Below, in pieces: positions 59,245 through 64,000 of a stretch of DNA of 64,000 nt; position 1 is the first letter of the stretch, and each line of letters starts with the position of its first letter. Position numbers and translations under genes: made by a program. The stretch lies in assembly GCA_023428695.1 (NCBI GenBank), contig JAEYWY010000030.1, forward strand, positions 248,001 to 312,000, given 5' to 3'. This DNA comes from Bacteroidota bacterium. GTDB taxonomy: Bacteria > Bacteroidota > Bacteroidia > Cytophagales > Cyclobacteriaceae. The notes beneath the pieces were generated by a model, which worked only from the letters and a program-made list of their open reading frames with translations, was not told the DNA's origin and ran no database searches.

Positions 59245-59859
59245 ATGAAGAAGTACGCCCTCCTCATCGCATGGCTTCTGCCCTTAACCGCATGTACTCA
59301 AAGCCATCCCGAACGTTCTGTCGGAGGCCGGTGTGAAAACTGCGAGTTGCTGTATGCCGGTCTTCCAACATCGATTCCGACAAATGGCCGCATCGCCCCT
59401 GAGGGTGAACCCGGCGAAACTCTCACTATTCGTGGGACTGTATTCCGTAAAGACGGAAAGACACCAGCCGGGGACGTCATCATTTATTTGTATCACACCG
59501 ACATCAACGGTGTTTATCCGCCCGACAAAAGCACGGCCGTCAGGAATGTACATGGTCGGTTACGCGGGTGGGTGAAGACCGACGCAAAGGGTGCATACAG
59601 CTTTACAACAATTCGTCCTGCCTCCTATCCAAACAGTCGTGCACCGCAGCACATCCATGTCATAATCAAGGAAGATGGAATCGCTCCCTACTGGATCGAC
59701 GAATACCTCTTTGAAGACGATCCATATCTCACCGACCAGGAAAAATCCAGGCAGGAAAAACGTGGTGGATCGGGGATAATCAACCTGAAAAAGAATGCCC
59801 AGGGAACCTGGCAAGGCCAACGGGACATCATCCTGGGAAAGAATGTTCCCGGATATTGA
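59245..59859 (+). CDS. Intradiol ring-cleavage dioxygenase-like lipoprotein
   Basis: A 204-residue lipoprotein (lipobox LTAC, Cys17) with the fold of the intradiol dioxygenase/catechol 1,2-dioxygenase core: GTVFRKDGKTPAGDVIIYLYHTDINGVYPP, GRLRGWVKTDAKGAYSFTTIRPASYPN, then QHIHVII. The Tyr in NGVYPP, the Tyr in ASYPN and the two His of HIH correspond to Fe(III) ligands of protocatechuate 3,4-dioxygenase, so iron binding is plausible. Being outside the cytoplasm, its substrate is unlikely to be the usual catechol pathway intermediates; aromatic or lignin-like compounds are possible. Follows msrB by 106 bp. Confidence 0.82.
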   Translation: MKKYALLIAWLLPLTACTQSHPERSVGGRCENCELLYAGLPTSIPTNGRIAPEGEPGETLTIRGTVFRKDGKTPAGDVIIYLYHTDINGVYPPDKSTAVRNVHGRLRGWVKTDAKGAYSFTTIRPASYPNSRAPQHIHVIIKEDGIAPYWIDEYLFEDDPYLTDQEKSRQEKRGGSGIINLKKNAQGTWQGQRDIILGKNVPGY

Positions 59860-59887
59860 CGCCGTCTATCGTCGCATAACGCAGTGA

Positions 59888-60394
59888 CTATCGGGAAATC
59901 CGCCCCTGAACACCGTCGTCGAGCGTCTTGCCGGCAATGGCACCCGCAGCCATTTTAATCAGTTGAATCATCTTGTTGTTTTTGGTGTCCCAATAGTAAG
60001 CGTCGGCAACATTGACCCGGAGAATACTTATCGACGGATCGTCTTTGCCCTCTGTAAACCAGGTCTTCGCTATCGGCGACCAAAGTTCTTCGAGCTTTTT
60101 TCGATCCTTTATTTCCTCGGCATAGCCGAACACAGACAGGTATTCCGAACCACGTGTGTTCCCGTATAGCAACTGGACCTCCGGGTCATTTTCGATGTCA
60201 TGATTTTTTTCGCTGTCGTTGCGGCTCAGGAACCAGAAATTGCCCTGGTCATCGACTTCCTGGGTTGCCATCGGCCTGCTGCTTGGCGGCTTCTTTCCGA
60301 GGGCCGTTACAAAATGACAAATCCGCGCGTCCATGGCGATTTCACGCATTTTTTCTATGCCCTCTTCACGGGTGAGGTTTTTGGTTTCTCCCAT
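59888..60394 (-). CDS. Pyridoxamine 5'-phosphate oxidase-like general stress protein
   Basis: A 168-residue split-beta-barrel flavoprotein-like protein (PNPOx-like, general stress protein 26 group). Pieces: ARICHFVTALGKKPPSSRPMATQEVDDQGNFWF, NDSEKNHDIENDPEVQLLY and SEYLSVFGYAEEI. Cofactor (FMN or none) is not predictable. Convergent with the intradiol-like lipoprotein, 28 bp apart. Role in oxidative or general stress inferred from the family only. Confidence 0.9.
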   Translation of the reverse strand: MGETKNLTREEGIEKMREIAMDARICHFVTALGKKPPSSRPMATQEVDDQGNFWFLSRNDSEKNHDIENDPEVQLLYGNTRGSEYLSVFGYAEEIKDRKKLEELWSPIAKTWFTEGKDDPSISILRVNVADAYYWDTKNNKMIQLIKMAAGAIAGKTLDDGVQGRISR

Positions 60395-60549
60395 ATTCTT
60401 TAAGGTTACGTTTGTACTGCGTGAACTAAAATCTCATTCCCCGGCGTCCATTCACGCTAATGACCGGATAGGTAAAAACCAAAAATTTACCTTCGCTTTG
60501 TGCAACGACCGGGCGCTGAAATACGTCATCAGTAAAAAAACCGCTCTGC

Positions 60550-62958
60550 ATGCTCCTTAACTACTTCCGGATAGCGTTTCGCATCATGGTCCGCCAGAAG
60601 GTCTATGCCTTCATCAATATCATCGGCTTATCAGTAGGTATTGCAGCCAGCCTGCTGATCCTGCTCTATATCACCGACGAACTCGGTTTCGACAAGTTTC
60701 ACAGGGACGTCGACAGGACATACCGGGTAGGTTTGCTCGGACGATTGCAGGGCAGCGAGATGCGTTCCGCCATCACCGCACCCCCACTTGCCGAAGCCAT
60801 GCAACGTGAAATTCCGGAGGTCGAAGAAGCGGTGCGTTTTGGCTTGTGGCGAACAATGCCAATGAGTTACGAAGACAAACACTTCACGGAAAACCATTTC
60901 CTCGTCGCCGATTCAAACTTTTTCAAGTTCTTCACTTTCCCACTGTTGCAGGGGGATCCGCAAACCGTCCTTATCGGAACAAATAAGATTGTAATCACCG
61001 AATCGGTGGCTAAAAAGTATTTCGGTGACGAAAATCCTATCGGGAAAATTCTGTTACGGGGTTCCGACCACAAAGCATCGGAAGTAACGGGCGTTGCTGC
61101 GGATCCGCCTGCAAACTCACACATCCGGTTTGACGTCGTACTTTCGGGGGAGTCGTGGCCGGACTACGGCACCTCACAATGGACCAATAACAACGTCTAT
61201 ACCTATTTCAAAGTGGTAGCAGGTTCCAACGTTGCAAACATAAAACCGAAACTCGACGAAATTGTTGAACGAAACGTAGGCAGCGAACTGGAGAAATTTA
61301 TTGGAATGACGTTCCAGGAATTCCGACAGCAGGGCAATGAACTCGGGATGTTTTTACAGCCCATTACGGACATTCATCTCAAATCTGATTTGTCCGATGA
61401 GATCTTGCCCAATGGCAATGTCAAATACCTCTACATCTTCGGTGCGATTGCAACATTCATTATTCTCATTGCGTGCATCAATTTCATGAACCTCGCGACT
61501 GCACGGTCAGCCAATCGCGCGAAGGAAGTCGGAGTACGAAAGACGGCGGGAGCTTTACGCAGGCGACTGATTACACAGTTCCTGTCGGAGTCGATCATCT
61601 ACAGCGTACTTTCAACGCTTCTCGGAATAGTGATCATCCTGGTGTGTCTTGAACCGTTCAATTTGCTCGCTGGAAAATCATTGAACATTCAGACACTGTT
61701 TACCCCTGCGTCCATCGGCCTGCTCGTCGCATTTGCGCTGATTATCGGACTGCTCGCGGGAAGTTATCCTGCGTTCTACCTTACGGCGTTCAAACCAACG
61801 GACGTTCTTAAGGGAAAAATCCGCGCCGGATTCAGGAATTCACGACTGCGCAACATCCTTGTTGTCCTTCAATTTATGATCTCGATCGTGCTGATCTTTG
61901 GAAGTATTGTTGTTTTCCAACAGCTGCGCTACATGCAGGAGAAGAATCTGGGGTTTGACAAGGAGAACGTGGTAAGTCTGCTCCACACAATTTCTCTTGG
62001 CAATAATGCCACTGCTTTTAAGAATGAACTTGCCAGCCATACGGAATTTGTTGCATCAAGTTATGCTAACCGGCTGCCTCCGAATATTGACTGGACAAGT
62101 GCATTCAGAAAGGGCGGCTCCGAACAGGACTTTCTGCTTGCGGTTTACCAGGTCGATCATAATCATCTTGAGACCATGGGATTCTCAATGGCACAGGGTC
62201 GTTTTTACTCCAGGGAATTCCCTTCGGACACACTTGCCATCATTCTGAATGAAAGTGCATTCAATGCAATGGGCTTCACCAGTCTTGAAGAAGCTGAAGT
62301 GATTTCATACAACTATGAACAACCGACAACCCTCAAGGTCATTGGTGTTATTCGTGATTTCAATTTTGAAAGCCTTCGTTCGACGGTGCGGCCTATGGCA
62401 GTACTACTCGGCAACGAACCCAACTACGAGATGGCGATCCGACTGTCTCCCGGCAACACGCAGGAACAAATCAGCCTACTCGAAGACATCTGGAAAAAGT
62501 ATGCGCCGGGTTCGGCGTTCCAATACTCATTCCTCGATCAGAACTTCGACAGTCTTTTCCGTTCAGAACAGCGGTTAAGTGTAATCGTGGTGATATTTAC
62601 CGGACTGGCTATTGGAATTGCATGTCTTGGACTCTTCGGGCTTGCTGCTTACACCGCTGAACAACGTGCACGCGAGATCAGTATCAGAAAAGTAATGGGC
62701 GCTTCCGTGACGCAGGTAATGATCCTGTTATCAAGGGACTTCTCGTTACTAATTGTTGCGGCATTCGCGATTGCGATGCCAATGGGGTGGTATTTTGCCG
62801 AAGGCTGGCTTCAGGAATTCGCTCACCGCATTGACATAAGTTTCTGGATGGTGGCCGTATCCGGCATCATCAGCCTGGTTGTTGCCGCACTGACAATCAG
62901 CTATCAGGCTTTCAGTGCTGCCAGAGAAAATCCGGTTAAGGCAATGCGGGGTGATTAG
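60550..62958 (+). CDS. ABC transporter permease, MacB/FtsX type
   Basis: An 802-residue inner-membrane protein: N-terminal TM (about 20-42), a MacB periplasmic core, a first FtsX block (about 290-420; FMNLATARSANRAKEVGVRKTAGA), a second periplasmic domain and a second FtsX block (about 670-800; RAREISIRKVMGASVTQV). The duplicated form, without attached ATPase, is frequent in Bacteroidota and probably works with a separate MacB-type ATPase encoded elsewhere. Likely exports lipids, peptides or antibiotics. Not related to the YbbP-like gene at 21029 beyond the shared fold. Confidence 0.9.
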   Translation: MLLNYFRIAFRIMVRQKVYAFINIIGLSVGIAASLLILLYITDELGFDKFHRDVDRTYRVGLLGRLQGSEMRSAITAPPLAEAMQREIPEVEEAVRFGLWRTMPMSYEDKHFTENHFLVADSNFFKFFTFPLLQGDPQTVLIGTNKIVITESVAKKYFGDENPIGKILLRGSDHKASEVTGVAADPPANSHIRFDVVLSGESWPDYGTSQWTNNNVYTYFKVVAGSNVANIKPKLDEIVERNVGSELEKFIGMTFQEFRQQGNELGMFLQPITDIHLKSDLSDEILPNGNVKYLYIFGAIATFIILIACINFMNLATARSANRAKEVGVRKTAGALRRRLITQFLSESIIYSVLSTLLGIVIILVCLEPFNLLAGKSLNIQTLFTPASIGLLVAFALIIGLLAGSYPAFYLTAFKPTDVLKGKIRAGFRNSRLRNILVVLQFMISIVLIFGSIVVFQQLRYMQEKNLGFDKENVVSLLHTISLGNNATAFKNELASHTEFVASSYANRLPPNIDWTSAFRKGGSEQDFLLAVYQVDHNHLETMGFSMAQGRFYSREFPSDTLAIILNESAFNAMGFTSLEEAEVISYNYEQPTTLKVIGVIRDFNFESLRSTVRPMAVLLGNEPNYEMAIRLSPGNTQEQISLLEDIWKKYAPGSAFQYSFLDQNFDSLFRSEQRLSVIVVIFTGLAIGIACLGLFGLAAYTAEQRAREISIRKVMGASVTQVMILLSRDFSLLIVAAFAIAMPMGWYFAEGWLQEFAHRIDISFWMVAVSGIISLVVAALTISYQAFSAARENPVKAMRGD

Positions 62959-62969
62959 ACTTCCGGTAA

Positions 62970-63707
62970 CTACGACTTCTGTCTTTTGTATGCCATCTCA
63001 CGAAGCTGGGTGAACACGTCCCTGTACATTCGGCGTTCGTTTCCTTTCATCGTATCGAATTCGTCGAGTAGTTCCTGAAGCTTCGCGTCCAGATCAGAAG
63101 TGCGCCCTGCTTTTTCAAGAAACCGGCAAAACTCCAGGCGGTGAATATAGTTTGTGAACGAACGATCCATACTGGTGAATATTCGCGCCGCCTCATCCAC
63201 ATCTCCGGTATGGAAACAGGACCACGCATATGCGATGCGCTCCTCAGCCTGCTGGAATGATTTATCATTGATGAGCAGGTTACCTGTCGAAATAGCTGAT
63301 GCATAATCTCCTTTCAGATAATACGCCTTAAGTAATTTCATTCGGACCACAGGATCGTCGGCCATGAAGCCCGTCAGAGTTTTTTGATACAACCCGATGG
63401 CTTCATCGATCCGGTTGACATCGAGGTACGCATCGGCGAGCTGGACCCGGCTCGTGGCCGTATCCGAATGCCGCACCTGTTTTTCAAGTTGTTCGATTTT
63501 GTAGTTGCTGTTGACTACCACCTTAACACCTTCGGCTACTTTTTCGAAATTGGAGCGACTTCCAAAATGATGAACAATATACAGGACACATCCTATGAGC
63601 GAAAAGAGCAAAATGAACCAGTACCAGCGCTGCTCAGCGCGTTTCTGATATGCGTGGTACAGACACAACGCCTGAAGAATCAGAATAGGAGCATAAAAAC
63701 CTAACAT
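62970..63707 (-). CDS. TPR-repeat membrane protein
   Basis: A 245-residue protein: two N-terminal TM segments (about 5-20 and 30-48; WYWFILLFSLIGCVLYIVHHF), a helical linker and several TPR-like repeats (about 75-210; RVQLADAYLDVNRIDEAIGLYQKTL, MKLLKAYYLKGDYASAISTGN). TPRs mediate protein contacts. ATG at 63707 is preferred; a TTG ten codons earlier is in frame. Partner unknown. Confidence 0.85.
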   Translation of the reverse strand: MLGFYAPILILQALCLYHAYQKRAEQRWYWFILLFSLIGCVLYIVHHFGSRSNFEKVAEGVKVVVNSNYKIEQLEKQVRHSDTATSRVQLADAYLDVNRIDEAIGLYQKTLTGFMADDPVVRMKLLKAYYLKGDYASAISTGNLLINDKSFQQAEERIAYAWSCFHTGDVDEAARIFTSMDRSFTNYIHRLEFCRFLEKAGRTSDLDAKLQELLDEFDTMKGNERRMYRDVFTQLREMAYKRQKS

Positions 63708-63782
63708 ATTGGAAAACCCGTAAAGGCCTGTTTCCAAATATACAAATTCGGGAGATAAGCGCGGCGAACTAAAAAAACGGTG

Positions 63783-63998
63783 TCACTTCGACGACAGGGA
63801 GGCTGCCAGATCTGCAGGTTTTCGCGTTCGTGTAACCCGCTTTTCAAGGATTGTCTCCCCTATTTTCAGCATCAAAACGATCAATAGTTTAATCAGGACA
63901 CTAAACCCGGGGCTGTCACCGAATGCATTAATGAATGGTTCGAGGAAGAATTCTTCAAGTACAAAGAGCACAATTGCTATGGAGTAGATAATGGCGTA
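63783..63998 (-). CDS. Small membrane protein (5' partial, cut by the window edge)
   Basis: The frame is open to the right edge (an internal GTG lies at 63971), so the start is outside. The visible 71 residues contain a hydrophobic start, YAIIYSIAIVLFVLEEFFLEPF, one further TM (VLIKLLIVLMLKIG) and a basic end. No family recognised. Confidence 0.55.
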   Translation of the reverse strand, partial: YAIIYSIAIVLFVLEEFFLEPFINAFGDSPGFSVLIKLLIVLMLKIGETILEKRVTRTRKPADLAASLSSK

Positions 63999-64000
63999 CG

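Noticed and set aside
1..64000. CRISPR array, IS element, rRNA operon
   Set aside because: No regularly spaced direct repeats, transposase or rRNA sequence was seen anywhere in the window.

Overview
The window is chromosomal DNA of a Bacteroidota bacterium, most likely an aerobic or microaerobic Cytophagales-type organism. Evidence: three proteins end in type IX secretion (T9SS) sorting domains (two type A, one type B); promoters show the phylum's TAnnTTTG -7 element; CcoN and CcoO are fused; and families such as DUF4421, WG-repeat lipoproteins and M43 cytophagalysin-like proteases are present. There is no rRNA, phage, IS element or CRISPR array.

Layout. 1-6.7 kb: a left-truncated secreted M43 metalloprotease, D-Ala-D-Ala ligase, a PASTA protein and another T9SS cargo. 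6.7-12.9 kb: a dispersed non-coding repeat, an M50 protease/HAD phosphatase pair, a WG-repeat lipoprotein and an L,D-transpeptidase. 13.2-17.5 kb: an unusual tRNA neighbourhood with one intact tRNA(CAT), two tRNA relics, a GIY-YIG gene whose 3' end lies inside one relic, and a duplicated tRNA/beta-helix-gene unit whose copies have decayed reciprocally. 17.6-27.8 kb: a giant T9SS type B protein, a tesA-ybbA-ybbP-like cluster, an MFS transporter and a cation/proton antiporter.

27.9-44.2 kb is a coherent respiratory region. It holds a universal stress protein (USP) gene; a PAS histidine kinase with FixL-like residue spacing; a receiver-cNMP-Crp/Fnr fusion regulator; the cbb3 oxidase operon (ccoNO-Q-P-G-H plus a SafE-type membrane protein); a divergent acetyl-CoA hydrolase/transferase; thioredoxin; and a USP-ccoI-ccoS-hemN operon divergent from a DJ-1/PfpI protein that lacks the catalytic Cys. 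Palindromes TGAT-N4-ATCA (or GTCA) occur in the three divergent intergenic regions of this block. At four promoters the palindrome centre lies exactly 55 bp from the centre of a TAnnTTTG-like element. I propose a low-oxygen regulon in which the kinase and fusion regulator condense a FixL-FixJ-FixK cascade into two proteins. This is the most interesting system in the window.

44.2-64 kb is mostly housekeeping and accessory genes on both strands: three stand-alone receivers and a pseudo-receiver, DUF4421, an SDR, an FKBP isomerase, a stand-alone IF2-N-like protein, PurT, ArfB, DUF817, an MpaB-like oxygenase, lipoprotein MsrB, an intradiol-dioxygenase-like lipoprotein, a PNPOx-like protein, a MacB/FtsX-type permease and a TPR protein. 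A second copy of the dispersed repeat, inverted, lies at about 52.3-52.6 kb. The right edge cuts a small membrane-protein gene. All functions are read from sequence motifs by eye; no database search was run.
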